Shown: in pieces, positions 17,532 to 26,593 of the stretch
Position numbering within the stretch: the first letter of the stretch is position 1
Layout of the letters: each line of letters begins with the position of its first letter
Assembly: GCF_000153825.1 (NCBI RefSeq)
Contig: NZ_DS022299.1
Location: 1,142,869 to 1,206,868, forward strand
DNA length: 64,000 bases
DNA from: Synechococcus sp. RS9916
GTDB taxonomy: Bacteria; Cyanobacteriota; Cyanobacteriia; PCC-6307; Cyanobiaceae
Direction: 5' to 3'
Made by a program: the position numbers and the translations under genes
The notes under the pieces: model-generated
What the model was told of the DNA's origin: nothing
The model's input: the letters and a program-made list of their open reading frames with translations, nothing else
The model's database searches: none

Positions 17532-19340
17532 ATGACCGACGCCCCCGTCTCACGGATCCGCAATTTCTGCATCATTGCCCACATCGACCACGGCAAGTCG
17601 ACCCTGGCGGACCGGCTTCTGCAGGACACGGGCACGGTGGCGAACCGCGACATGCAGGACCAGTTTCTGGACAACATGGATCTGGAACGGGAGCGGGGGA
17701 TCACCATCAAGCTCCAGGCCGCCCGGATGAATTACAAGGCGGCGGATGGTGAGGAGTACGTCCTCAACCTGATCGACACTCCCGGCCACGTCGACTTTTC
17801 CTATGAGGTGAGCCGGTCGCTGCAGGCCTGCGAAGGCGCCCTGCTGGTGGTGGATGCCAGCCAAGGGGTTGAGGCCCAAACCCTGGCCAACGTGTATCTG
17901 GCGCTGGAGAACGATCTCGAGATCATTCCGGTGCTCAACAAGATCGATCTGCCGGGCGCCGATCCCGATCGGATCAAGGAAGAAGTGGAGGCGATCATCG
18001 GCCTCGACTGCAGCAACGCCATCCCCTGCTCGGCCAAGACCGGTTTAGGGGTGCCCGAAATTCTCCAGGCTGTGGTGGACCGGGTGCCGCCCCCGGCGGA
18101 CACGGTGAAGGAGCCCACCAAGGCCCTGATCTTCGACTCCTATTACGACCCCTACCGGGGCGTGATTGTCTATTTCCGGGTGATGAGCGGCAGCATCAGC
18201 TGCAAAGACAAGGTCTTGCTGATGGCCAGCAAGAAGACCTATGAACTCGATGAGATCGGGATCATGGCGCCCGATCAGAAAAAGGTGGATGAGCTCCACG
18301 CCGGCGAGGTGGGCTACCTGGCGGCGTCAATCAAGGCGGTGGCCGACGCTCGTGTGGGCGACACCATCACCCTGTTCAACGCACCGGCGGAAGAGCCGTT
18401 GCCGGGTTACACCGAGGCCAAGCCGATGGTGTTCTGCGGCTTGTTCCCCACCGAAGCCGATCAATATCCCGATCTGCGTGAAGCGCTTGACAAACTGCAG
18501 CTCTCCGATGCAGCGCTGCAGTTTGAGCCGGAAACCAGTAGTGCCATGGGCTTTGGTTTCCGCTGCGGCTTCCTGGGCCTGCTGCACATGGAAATCGTGC
18601 AGGAGCGCCTGGAGCGGGAGTACGACCTCGATCTGATCGTCACCGCCCCGTCGGTGATTTACAAGGTGAACATGATCGACGGCAGCGAGATCATGGTGGA
18701 TAACCCCGCCACGCTCCCGGATCCACAGAAGCGCGAATCAATCGAAGAGCCCTACGTGAAAATGGAGATCTACACGCCGAACGATTACAACGGCGCATTG
18801 ATGGGGCTCTGCCAAGAACGGCGCGGTGAGTACATCGACATGAAGTACATCACAACCGATCGGGTGACCCTGATTTATGAATTGCCGCTGGCGGAAGTGG
18901 TGACGGACTTCTTCGATCAGATGAAGACCCGCACCCAGGGCTATGCCTCCATGGAATATCAGTTGATTGGCTACCGCAAGAATCAACTGGTGCGCCTCGA
19001 TGTGTTGATCAACGGTGAGCGTGCCGATGCCCTCACCACGATCGTGCACCAAGACAAGGCCTACAACGTGGGTAAAGCTCTAGTAGAGAAACTGAAGGAA
19101 CTGATTCCACGCCAGCAGTTCAAGATTCCCATCCAGGCCTCAATCGGCAGCCGCATCATTGCCTCCACCAGCATCAGCGCCATGCGTAAAGACGTGCTGG
19201 CCAAGTGTTACGGCGGTGACATCTCCCGGAAGAAGAAACTGCTCAAGAAACAGGCCAAAGGCAAGAAGCGCATGAAGGCGATGGGCAAGGTGGATGTGCC
19301 TCAGGAAGCTTTCATGGCGGTGTTGAAGTTAAACGACTAG
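17532..19340 (+). CDS. lepA: Elongation factor 4 (LepA), ribosomal back-translocase GTPase
   Basis: A 602-residue translational GTPase that acts on stalled or mistranslocated ribosomes. ATG 17532 ([11 protein letters not shown]) matches the usual N-terminus. G1 is [11 protein letters not shown]3 is [13 protein letters not shown]4 is NKIDLPGA, and the SAKTG motif follows. The LepA-specific C-terminal domain ends [19 protein letters not shown] with the late [10 protein letters not shown]. Length is normal. It is followed by a convergent pilin gene and a shared hairpin. Confidence 0.97.
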   Translation: MTDAPVSRIRNFCIIAHIDHGKSTLADRLLQDTGTVANRDMQDQFLDNMDLERERGITIKLQAARMNYKAADGEEYVLNLIDTPGHVDFSYEVSRSLQACEGALLVVDASQGVEAQTLANVYLALENDLEIIPVLNKIDLPGADPDRIKEEVEAIIGLDCSNAIPCSAKTGLGVPEILQAVVDRVPPPADTVKEPTKALIFDSYYDPYRGVIVYFRVMSGSISCKDKVLLMASKKTYELDEIGIMAPDQKKVDELHAGEVGYLAASIKAVADARVGDTITLFNAPAEEPLPGYTEAKPMVFCGLFPTEADQYPDLREALDKLQLSDAALQFEPETSSAMGFGFRCGFLGLLHMEIVQERLEREYDLDLIVTAPSVIYKVNMIDGSEIMVDNPATLPDPQKRESIEEPYVKMEIYTPNDYNGALMGLCQERRGEYIDMKYITTDRVTLIYELPLAEVVTDFFDQMKTRTQGYASMEYQLIGYRKNQLVRLDVLINGERADALTTIVHQDKAYNVGKALVEKLKELIPRQQFKIPIQASIGSRIIASTSISAMRKDVLAKCYGGDISRKKKLLKKQAKGKKRMKAMGKVDVPQEAFMAVLKLND

Positions 19341-19347
19341 AGGCAAC

Positions 19348-19389
19348 GAGAACAGCCCAGCAGGCAAGTGCTCTGGATCAACTGTTCTC
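19348..19389. terminator. Convergent hairpin between lepA and the vWA pilin
   Basis: GAGAACAG (19348-19355) is complementary to CTGTTCTC (19382-19389), with an inner CCAG/CTGG stem. It starts 7 bp after the lepA stop and covers the stop of the convergent gene. There is no T run, so a role as terminator for both directions is tentative. Confidence 0.4.
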
Positions 19390-20988
19390 ATCTTGACCCT
19401 CTTGGAGTGAATCCTTATCGATCTGGTTGTAATAGCCCTGGGTGAGCCCAGACAGTTTTTCCAACCAGGGCGACTCCAGGCCAAAAGACGTTGTATTCAC
19501 AATCAGCGCACGGTCTTTTCCGTCGTACTGACGATCGTCGTTTTCACCTGCGTAATAGTCAGCAGTAGATTGATGGTCCCAACTTGACCAATTACCACCG
19601 TTACGATCTCGATTGGGCCGACCATCCGACATCAAATACAGCGTATCGGCTTCTGTGTCGTCAAAGGCTTTTTGAATGGCATTCCATGGATCAGTGCCGC
19701 CCCATTGAGTCACCCTTTCGTTATCCAGCGAATTAACAAACTCGATCGCTGAGTCTCGCTTGCCATCATCACCCAAACGCACTAAACCGTCCTGGGATTC
19801 ACTCCACTCTTTGTGATTGCCATAGCCACGAGAGCTGAAGGAGGTGAGTCCTACCTTTGTGTTATTTGGCAACTGATCGAGGATCATCGTCATTTCACTA
19901 ATCAGCGCCTCCATACGAGTCAAGGCACAAATTCTCCTTGTATCGCGATAACGACCTTCATTTGGATCATAGAAAGTGCGCCATGATCCATAGCCATCAC
20001 CCCACATCACACAGGCACTCATCGAACCTGATCCATCGATCACAAAGCGCACATTGCTGCTGGTGATGTTCTGAAAGAAAGCACCGCTAAGAGGGCCACC
20101 TTGCCCCTCTTCTCCAAAATTGTCGACTCGTTTATCAGCACGAGCAAAAGCCGTGAAATAGAGAGGCTGGTAAGTAACCCGTCTGTCGCCAACCCCCAAT
20201 TTATTGATGAAGCTTTCGGTGATGGCATCTTCATCCTCGCCCTCTTCTGCAGCAGTGGGATCAATGAACTTGACCAATTTGTAGTTGGTGTCCGTTTGAA
20301 TCCGTAGTGCGGGTTGACGCTCAGTTCGGCTTGGTGTTTGTCCAGCAGTGAAGGCAAAGTCAGTGGTGCTCAGAATCTCAGCCTTGCTAGGACCCTCTTC
20401 TTCACAAACGGTGGAAAGACTTTCACCTTCTTTAAGCTCACTTTCTTTGCGGCAAGGGATAGCACCAATACCTTCCAGAACGCGCGAAAGAAACACCTTT
20501 GACGTCTCATTGTATTTCCCATCTGGATCCAGCGGGGCACCACAGCGTTCGATAGTGAATCCACCTGACCCCATACTCATGCCATAGAGAACAGGTTGGT
20601 TCAACTCAATCATTTTGACACCGAACAATGGCTTAAAAAGACGAGTTCCTGCCAAAGCCCTACAGTTAGCAACCATGGATGTGTAGCGACTATCACTTAG
20701 ATTGATATGAGCCTGATCCTCCGGGAAAGAATTGGATTGGTTCAGCACAAGATGCATGCTGCGCTCAACCTCAGAACGCATAAGCCGCAAACCATTTGTG
20801 GAATTCTGACGAAGCGTTGTTTTGTCCTCAGACTGCTTAATTAGCGTCCCAGTCGATTGCAGCGCGACACCAGAAGCCATAATCAAGAGTGTCCCAACAC
20901 CGGCCGCAATCACCAACTCGCTCATCCCTGCGAAGCCATTGATTTCCGGCTTGCGACGAATACAGGAAAGCAAGGCTTTGGAATTCAT
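19378..20988 (-). CDS. Modular minor type IV pilin with C-terminal von Willebrand A domain
   Basis: A 536-residue protein joining a PilW/GspJ-like pilin stem to a vWA adhesion domain. A basic leader ends NG at residue 18, followed by a hydrophobic helix (about 19-45) and an amphipathic continuation. The leader is unusual: the conserved Glu falls at +6 (E24), or +3 if cleavage is after G21, rather than +5. The vWA domain (about 313-520) has a complete MIDAS: D318, S320, S322 (DGSGS), T432 (GGTD) and D455 (MSDGRP). It is the last gene of a minus-strand minor pilin series. By analogy with PilY1 and known vWA pilins it may be a tip adhesin; that is inference. Confidence 0.85.
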   Translation of the reverse strand: MNSKALLSCIRRKPEINGFAGMSELVIAAGVGTLLIMASGVALQSTGTLIKQSEDKTTLRQNSTNGLRLMRSEVERSMHLVLNQSNSFPEDQAHINLSDSRYTSMVANCRALAGTRLFKPLFGVKMIELNQPVLYGMSMGSGGFTIERCGAPLDPDGKYNETSKVFLSRVLEGIGAIPCRKESELKEGESLSTVCEEEGPSKAEILSTTDFAFTAGQTPSRTERQPALRIQTDTNYKLVKFIDPTAAEEGEDEDAITESFINKLGVGDRRVTYQPLYFTAFARADKRVDNFGEEGQGGPLSGAFFQNITSSNVRFVIDGSGSMSACVMWGDGYGSWRTFYDPNEGRYRDTRRICALTRMEALISEMTMILDQLPNNTKVGLTSFSSRGYGNHKEWSESQDGLVRLGDDGKRDSAIEFVNSLDNERVTQWGGTDPWNAIQKAFDDTEADTLYLMSDGRPNRDRNGGNWSSWDHQSTADYYAGENDDRQYDGKDRALIVNTTSFGLESPWLEKLSGLTQGYYNQIDKDSLQEGQDENS

Positions 20989-21082
20989 GATCCATTCGCA
21001 GCTTCATCCTTATATTGTCGCCAATTGATATGCCGAAGCCCTGAGCAAGTAATAGAAATAAGATGAGGAACGAATGAGACTT

Positions 21083-21730
21083 TCACTTCACACAGCTGCT
21101 AGTCAAGGAGTTCCAACTGGCACGAAGAACAGTGCCAGTTCCGGATATCTTGAGGCAACGGGTCCGCAATCGTTGCTCCTGGCTACTGGAAGATCGAATC
21201 AGAAATAAAAGATCCTCTGACATCGTGCTGGTGCCAGGAGGGGTGAGCTCATAGGTCGCCAAATTCACACTCACTTCAACCAACTTTGATTCCGGGGTGC
21301 CCTCGCGATTGAGCAGCCGTAGCGAACGATCGCGAATGATTTTATCTCTTTCCATGCCACTGGAGTCTCCCGCCAACAACACACCAATTTCGGGTCCATA
21401 GGCACAACCACTGGATTGACCGGCAGCTTCGATATCGCTGTTACAACATTCAATTCGCGATGGATAATTTGTCATCTCCACCAGATCGGCGGGAGGCACA
21501 AAGTTATTAAGACCACTAGAATCAAACTGCAATGTGCAACTGGTTTTCTGCTGACCAAGCTTGGCACGCAAGCCAAAAAACCCAGCCTCCAATTGCTGCG
21601 TATATCGATCAACCTCTCCCTGGCGCATGTTACGCACATAAGACGGTATAGCCGCTGAAAGGCCAATCGTGACAATCACCATGCCAACTAAAAGCTCAAG
21701 CAGCGAAAAACCAGACGAATTAAGTTTCAT
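21083..21730 (-). CDS. Minor type IV pilin (FimU/GspH-like)
   Basis: A 215-residue prepilin. The start is ATG 21730, which overlaps the stop of the upstream pilin gene as ATGA, indicating translational coupling. The short leader MKLNSSG is followed by FSLLELLVGMVIVTIGLSAAIPSYV, with Glu at +5 (E12). The periplasmic part has several cysteines (SRIECCNSD, SSGCAYG and a pair near the C-terminus) that could form disulfides. Leader and helix style resemble FimU/GspH minor pilins. It probably helps build a pilus tip complex with its neighbours. Confidence 0.82.
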   Translation of the reverse strand: MKLNSSGFSLLELLVGMVIVTIGLSAAIPSYVRNMRQGEVDRYTQQLEAGFFGLRAKLGQQKTSCTLQFDSSGLNNFVPPADLVEMTNYPSRIECCNSDIEAAGQSSGCAYGPEIGVLLAGDSSGMERDKIIRDRSLRLLNREGTPESKLVEVSVNLATYELTPPGTSTMSEDLLFLIRSSSSQEQRLRTRCLKISGTGTVLRASWNSLTSSCVK

Positions 21731-22224
21731 CGTGTTGAATAGCATTTGGCCGCAAAATTTGGAGTCATCTCAATGATTCGCCGTTCTGCCTTGACTTGCT
21801 GCTCTGGACCTTCAAAGCTGTAAACAATGCGGAGAATCCCTGGAACCGAAGTAATGTCAAAGGTGCGTGTGACGTCTTCGTGCCGAGGCTCTGGTGCAAC
21901 TATTTGCAGATGATTACTCAGTGCTTCCGGAGGGTTACTGCATGCACTGTCTAGGGCCTCTTGGCCACCATCATCAATAATCCATGCATCAGTGTAGTAG
22001 GAGTCTTCCTTCTGCATAGATTGAATGTTGTCATTAATAGCCGCTTCAATTCGGACACGATCCGACAGACTTGCACTTCCACTTAAGGCCGCCACAGACA
22101 TGCGACTGACTGCTGCCAAAGCAGAAGCGAGGAGAATCCCTGCGATCAGCACCTCGACCATCGAAAACCCGTTGACTGGTTTCCTTGATCGCTTCTGGCG
22201 TCGATAGCGATTCCTGCTTTTCAC
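21727..22224 (-). CDS. Minor type IV pilin (PilV/GspI-like)
   Basis: A 165-residue prepilin with a very basic 19-residue leader ending VNG. The mature sequence starts FSMVEVLIAGILLASALAAVSR, with Glu at +5 (E24). The rest is compact with cysteines at SACSNP and AAKCYS. Such sequences are typical of PilV/GspI minor pilins. It lies between the PilX-like gene (93 bp upstream) and the next pilin (ATGA overlap). Base composition is visibly more AT-rich than lepA and most flanking genes. Confidence 0.82.
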   Translation of the reverse strand: MKSRNRYRRQKRSRKPVNGFSMVEVLIAGILLASALAAVSRMSVAALSGSASLSDRVRIEAAINDNIQSMQKEDSYYTDAWIIDDGGQEALDSACSNPPEALSNHLQIVAPEPRHEDVTRTFDITSVPGILRIVYSFEGPEQQVKAERRIIEMTPNFAAKCYSTR

Positions 22225-22317
22225 CCTATGGAGCCACTCGATACTTATTCAATAGTTCTACTTAATTGTTCTAATTGATTCTCCGTGCTTGCATATGAGG
22301 AGTGGATGAGAATTAAA

Positions 22318-24024
22318 TTACCAACGCCGGAACGTATCGAGACCTGTGCCGCGGATTCCACGAGTCACCATCTGGCCGTAACCAGGGAAGTTTTTGCTTT
22401 CCCAGTCCCACTGTTCATTGAGATCACGAACGACAGAGCTATCGCCACTGGTACCAGTGATTAAGTCAAAGGAGCCTGCATCAGTGCAAATAGCATCGGC
22501 CCAAATCAGCCCATTCAAGCTGGTAGTGCTGCTCCCTGTTTTCACAATACCGGGAATTAAATGCACACTTGCAGCAGGGAGGCTATCGCCATCAAAGGCG
22601 AGTACGTACTTATCAGTTGAGGGCAAGGCCGCGCAGCTGCGTACACCGGCTGGTGTTGGTGCAGCAGACAAAATAATCAGTTGTTCAGGCTTGCCATTGC
22701 AGCTATTACTACCCTTATTGACCCCACAGAGTTGAGCACCACTTCCAAGGTTGATACTCCCTGTAATTCCGGGCTCTAATGAGTCTGCAGTTGAGCTGTT
22801 GGGATATTCCAAATGCAATACAACAGGCCGGTCAGCACTGGTCTCGATCAGCAGTCGCGTACTCGTGAGATTGATGTGTTCGATATAAACATGGCAATCA
22901 TCTCCGGTTCCCTGGCAGAGCTCGCTCGCGTTCAGACGAATGACAGAGCCATCACTTTCTTCTAAGTCATCACGTTCTTCGACATCTACTGAGTCGGAAT
23001 CACGGCTACACGCAATGGCATTGCAGTTGATCAATGATTCAGTATCATCAAAACTCCAAATCCGGACCTTATCAGACTCACTGGCTTTGTCTTGCGTCAG
23101 TCCAAGGTTCCACAAACTACTCGTGGGTAATCCCTTCTCAAGGATGGGGACAATCCTATTCTCAAGATTGGTATTCGCGATACTTGCTCCAACATCAGCA
23201 AGCAGGTTAGAAGGCAAGCATCCATTGGCAGTAAGGTAGCGATTTGCTGCGTTAACATTCAGCAGCACTTTACCGGCGCCAGAACCTCCATTTCTATCAA
23301 GAATTTCGGTATTTCCCAGCGAGAGTGTCTGGCCGGCAATCACCGCCCAATCACCTTCACCGGCAACAATTGAGTTCACATAGAGCGAACGCAGAAGAAG
23401 GGTTCGAGCGAGGTATCCCTTGCCTGGATCATCTCCATCGCGCACCACAAGGCCCTCAATCTGAAAGCGTCCTTCACCTGCTCCGTTGTTGCCGGCTGTT
23501 GCAGTGGTGGTGTATCCCCGTAAGCGGTAGAGCAATTGAATATTCGCTTTTCCATCGTCTCGTTGGCTCGATTTGCTCTCCGTGAGCGCCACATGCGGAG
23601 GCTCGCCTGTACTGCTACTCGCTGGCACGGCCTCAGGCAATTGACTGCGGTTGGTGCAAAGCTCTTTCAAGGGAAAATCTGCTTGGTTAGAGGCATTCCA
23701 ACCCCATTTCTCACTCCCAGAACGATCAATATCTCCGCCATGATGATCAAGGGTAAAAAGATAGCCCATGTAGGCCGAATAATCATCATTGTTAAGTTCG
23801 CCGAGAATCCGATTAAAACCATTTAACGCAGCAGTTTCTGCCATTTGCTGATAGCTTTCTGCAGCACCCAGCTTGCGACCCATCAGCTGCCGAAGTAGCA
23901 ATCCGGTGACTCCAGCCATAAGCACCATTCCCATCATCAAAGCGATTAACATCGAAAGCCCTTGCTCTTGCTTGGGAACCTTTCGAGCTGATTGCTGTTT
24001 GCGAGGAGAATTTGGGAATTTCAT
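22318..24024 (-). CDS. Large PilX/GspK-like minor pilin
   Basis: A 568-residue protein with a 22-residue basic leader (ending EQG) and the helix LSMLIALMMGMVLMAGVTGLLLRQL. Position +5 is Ile, not Glu, a feature of GspK/PilX-type pilins thought to cap pseudopili. AESYQQMAETAALNGFNRIL resembles the PilX N-terminal region. The large remainder contains Cys pairs, an acidic stretch (VDVEERDDLEESDG) and repeated Gly/Ser-rich beta-like segments; I could not assign a domain to it. It directly abuts the upstream pilin gene. Confidence 0.78.
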   Translation of the reverse strand: MKFPNSPRKQQSARKVPKQEQGLSMLIALMMGMVLMAGVTGLLLRQLMGRKLGAAESYQQMAETAALNGFNRILGELNNDDYSAYMGYLFTLDHHGGDIDRSGSEKWGWNASNQADFPLKELCTNRSQLPEAVPASSSTGEPPHVALTESKSSQRDDGKANIQLLYRLRGYTTTATAGNNGAGEGRFQIEGLVVRDGDDPGKGYLARTLLLRSLYVNSIVAGEGDWAVIAGQTLSLGNTEILDRNGGSGAGKVLLNVNAANRYLTANGCLPSNLLADVGASIANTNLENRIVPILEKGLPTSSLWNLGLTQDKASESDKVRIWSFDDTESLINCNAIACSRDSDSVDVEERDDLEESDGSVIRLNASELCQGTGDDCHVYIEHINLTSTRLLIETSADRPVVLHLEYPNSSTADSLEPGITGSINLGSGAQLCGVNKGSNSCNGKPEQLIILSAAPTPAGVRSCAALPSTDKYVLAFDGDSLPAASVHLIPGIVKTGSSTTSLNGLIWADAICTDAGSFDLITGTSGDSSVVRDLNEQWDWESKNFPGYGQMVTRGIRGTGLDTFRRW

Positions 24025-24501
24025 TTATCCGCAGTTAGGAGCTGATGCAGCGGCATCTTTTGTGCCTTTATTGATGCCACTAGCACCGTTGGTGAGATTC
24101 ACACAAGCAACAATATTGAGATTGGGCGTTTCTTCACGTGTGGCTGTAATGGTGAACAGGTTGCTGGCATTGCTTATGACGACGTCGTAATAACCACCAG
24201 CAAGAGTGATTGCTTGAAAGTTGGTCGCAGTTGCAGGACCATCGTCCGTCATCACTGCACTAGTTGCGTTGAGATCAGACCAACTAGCAGGCAAAACACC
24301 AAATTCGTCTGCATAAGATGCGATTGTGGCTTGGATTTGAGAGATTGTTGAGGCAGCTTCATTCTGGCGTGATCGGTTGACTTGGTTGAGGTAGTTGGGC
24401 AGAGCGATGGATGAGAGTATTCCGACAATTACGATTGTGATCATGACCTCACTAAGCGTGAAGCCGTTTGGCCTATTAGGTTTTTTATGCGTGATATTCA
24501 A
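24025..24501 (-). CDS. Type IV pilin (PilA/PilE-like)
   Basis: A 158-residue pilin with leader MNITHKKPNRPNG and mature start [27 protein letters not shown], with Glu at +5 (E18). The globular part is of major-pilin size and ends with a cysteine pair (IVACVNL and APNCG), suggesting the usual C-terminal disulfide loop. It is the first gene of the minus-strand pilin series and abuts the PilX-like gene. It is related to but distinct from the 24701-25183 pilin, so it may be an alternative or minor subunit. Confidence 0.88.
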   Translation of the reverse strand: MNITHKKPNRPNGFTLSEVMITIVIVGILSSIALPNYLNQVNRSRQNEAASTISQIQATIASYADEFGVLPASWSDLNATSAVMTDDGPATATNFQAITLAGGYYDVVISNASNLFTITATREETPNLNIVACVNLTNGASGINKGTKDAAASAPNCG

Positions 24502-24606
24502 GGCTTGAGTGATTGTTTTTTTTAATCATGGCGCCTTTTGAGATGGCTTGCCTTTGAGTATGTGTATTTTTTCGTGAGAATTCGCTTTGCTAAAGTCCTG
24601 AATACC

Positions 24607-24636
24607 AAAAAGTCCGCGCAAGGCGGACTTTTGTCT
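24607..24636. terminator. Bidirectional terminator after pilA-like gene
   Basis: A perfect 10-bp stem (AAAAGTCCGC against GCGGACTTTT) with a 5-nt loop. On the minus strand it is followed by T residues and lies about 65 bp after the stop of the 24701-25183 pilin. It should insulate that gene from the minor pilin operon. Confidence 0.8.
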
Positions 24637-24700
24637 TTGAATTTACTTAGATAATGTGCATAACTCTACTGATTTTTTCCCGTTTGACTTTGTTGAATTA

Positions 24701-25183
24701 TTACAGGCAAGTGGGCGGGGTCACGTCCAGTTGAGTATTGATGTCTACTTTGCCTGTTTTAAAGTTGACGCATCCACTAAGTACCTTGTCTTCCAATTCG
24801 GCGTCATTGTCATTCCCTGTTGCGGTCATTGGGAGGACGGCTGAAGTGCCTGTCAAAGTTCCTGTAATTGCATAATCGAAATTTCCTGCTGAGTTAGCGG
24901 TTGTAATAGAACTAGCCATAACCGTCTGTACCGCGGTTGGGTCGCTCTTGTATTGGTATTCCGCGTGCCCCTCTTTGAGTAGCCCGCTGAGTTTGGCAGA
25001 GGCTTCAGAAACCTTGGCTTTTGTGGTTTGGCTCAGGAAGTTAGGAAGTGCAACCGCCGAAAGAATCCCAACAATCACGATCACGATCATTAGCTCCACC
25101 AGTGTGAAGCCCTTCTCGATCAGATTCTTGCCTTTTTTGCGGTTAAGCAGCGCCAGCTGAAAGCGCGAATTCAGAGGAGTCAT
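24701..25183 (-). CDS. pilA: Type IV major pilin-like protein (PilA)
   Basis: A 160-residue pilin with a 25-residue leader, longer than usual, ending IEKG. The mature start [27 protein letters not shown] is a textbook class IVa pilin helix with Glu +5 (E30). A Cys pair near the end (LSGCVNF and PPTCL) frames the D-region loop. The gene stands alone: a terminator follows, and 108 bp separate it from the divergent kinase gene. On these grounds it is the best candidate for the main pilus subunit in the window. No strong Shine-Dalgarno sequence is visible before the ATG at 25183. Confidence 0.88.
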   Translation of the reverse strand: MTPLNSRFQLALLNRKKGKNLIEKGFTLVELMIVIVIVGILSAVALPNFLSQTTKAKVSEASAKLSGLLKEGHAEYQYKSDPTAVQTVMASSITTANSAGNFDYAITGTLTGTSAVLPMTATGNDNDAELEDKVLSGCVNFKTGKVDINTQLDVTPPTCL

Positions 25184-25199
25184 ATCTGAAAAGTTGTGA

Positions 25200-25217
25200 G
25201 TGCACCTTCGGTGCGAA
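25200..25217 (-). other. Small hairpin in the 5' leader of the pilA-like gene
   Basis: GCACC and GGTGC flank a 3-nt GAA loop about 20 bp upstream of the pilA-like ATG. It would lie in the mRNA leader and could affect stability or translation; the function is speculative. Confidence 0.3.
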
Positions 25218-25291
25218 CCCTTTCATCATTTCCTCGGCTTGATGTCATTAGGCAGAAGGCTGGCTAAAGCATCCCTAAGAAGGCTCTTAGG

Positions 25292-26593
25292 TTGTTTCTC
25301 AGACTCCAGGTGTTGCGCACGCTTCCCTCACTACGCCTGTGGTTGCTCTCGACCAGCGTGTTGTCGGTGATTGCCGGCTACAGCTTGCTGCTGGGCATTA
25401 ATGGCCTACTTGCCTCAAGGCAGCGCCATGCCAGCCATCAGTTCTTGGTCACTGCCCTGGTGGAACAACACCAAACCCCTAAGGGCTTGGAAGTATTGAC
25501 CCTCCCCCTACTAGGGATTGAGTTCTCCGTGCAACCCTCCGGCTCCAAGCAACTGCCTTGGATCGATCAGGGCAATGGCCAGACAACCTGGATGGTCAGT
25601 GCCACCCCTGTTGAGAACTTCAACGGGGAAGAGGAGCTGCTGGTGGTGCGGCAAGACGTGTCGGCCTCCCTGGCCTATGAGCGCAACTTGCAACTGCTGC
25701 TGGTCGCAGCAGCTGGCGTTTCAACACTGCTCACCGCAGGGCTATTGCGGTTGGTGCTCTGGCGAGGACTGGTGCGGCCCCTGGATGATCTCAGCGAACA
25801 GTTGGATGCACTTCAAGCCGATGGTCTGGGGGAGCAGCTGATCGACTTAAACCAGCAACCCCTCGAGCTCCAAGCGATTGCCACGGCCTTCAATGGCCTG
25901 CAACAGCGGCTCGCCGCGGCTTGGCAAAGGGAACGCCGCTTCGTGGATGGGGTGGCCCATGAACTGCGCACACCGATCACCCTGATTTCCGGCCGTTCCC
26001 AGCGGCTCCTGCGCAAACCCCACCCCCCGGAGCAGCAACAACCTCTGGCACAAATTGCCGCGGAAGCCAGCCGCATGGCCGCCCTAATCACTGCCTTGCT
26101 GGAGCTGGCGCGGAGTGACTCCGGACGGCTGCAGCTGGACTTGCAGCCCTGGGATCCAGAGCAGCTGCTTGTGGAGGTCTACGAGCGGGTGGAACCGCTG
26201 GCCCCCAGCCGCATGCAATTGGCCGCCTCCAGTCCAGAGGCCTTCCCTTTGATCCAGGTCGATGCCGAACGGCTACAGCAGTGCGTGCTCGCCCTGGTGG
26301 ACAACGCCCTGACTTACAGCCAGGAGAAGGTGTTGCTCAGCGTCAGCTGCGGCAGTGATTCAGTCGGGCATTGGGTGAGCCTGCATGTGCTCGATCGCGG
26401 CCCTGGCATCCCCGCCGAGGAACGGCCCAAGGTGCTTGAGCGGTTTGTGCGCGGTAGTCATTCCGTGGGTCATCGCGGCAGTGGAATTGGGCTTTCGGTG
26501 GTGCACGAGCTCAGCAAGGCCATGGGCGCTGAGCTGGTGATCAGCGATCGCACCGGGGGCGGCGCCGATGTGCAACTGCGCTTCAGGGTTTGA
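25292..26593 (+). CDS. Two-component sensor histidine kinase
   Basis: A membrane histidine kinase of 433 residues. The start is taken as TTG 25292, with AGAAGG about 10 nt upstream; a GTG at 25310 is an alternative. TM1 (about 17-40) and TM2 (about 134-158) flank a roughly 90-residue periplasmic sensor. A HAMP-like linker follows, then the H box VAHELRTP (phospho-His about 223), the N box VDNALTY, and the G boxes DRGPGIP and GSGIGLSVV. The gene faces its likely partner regulator tail to tail, overlapping by 11 bp. It lies between the two pilin gene sets, so pilus control is conceivable but unproven. Confidence 0.9.
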   Translation: MFLRLQVLRTLPSLRLWLLSTSVLSVIAGYSLLLGINGLLASRQRHASHQFLVTALVEQHQTPKGLEVLTLPLLGIEFSVQPSGSKQLPWIDQGNGQTTWMVSATPVENFNGEEELLVVRQDVSASLAYERNLQLLLVAAAGVSTLLTAGLLRLVLWRGLVRPLDDLSEQLDALQADGLGEQLIDLNQQPLELQAIATAFNGLQQRLAAAWQRERRFVDGVAHELRTPITLISGRSQRLLRKPHPPEQQQPLAQIAAEASRMAALITALLELARSDSGRLQLDLQPWDPEQLLVEVYERVEPLAPSRMQLAASSPEAFPLIQVDAERLQQCVLALVDNALTYSQEKVLLSVSCGSDSVGHWVSLHVLDRGPGIPAEERPKVLERFVRGSHSVGHRGSGIGLSVVHELSKAMGAELVISDRTGGGADVQLRFRV

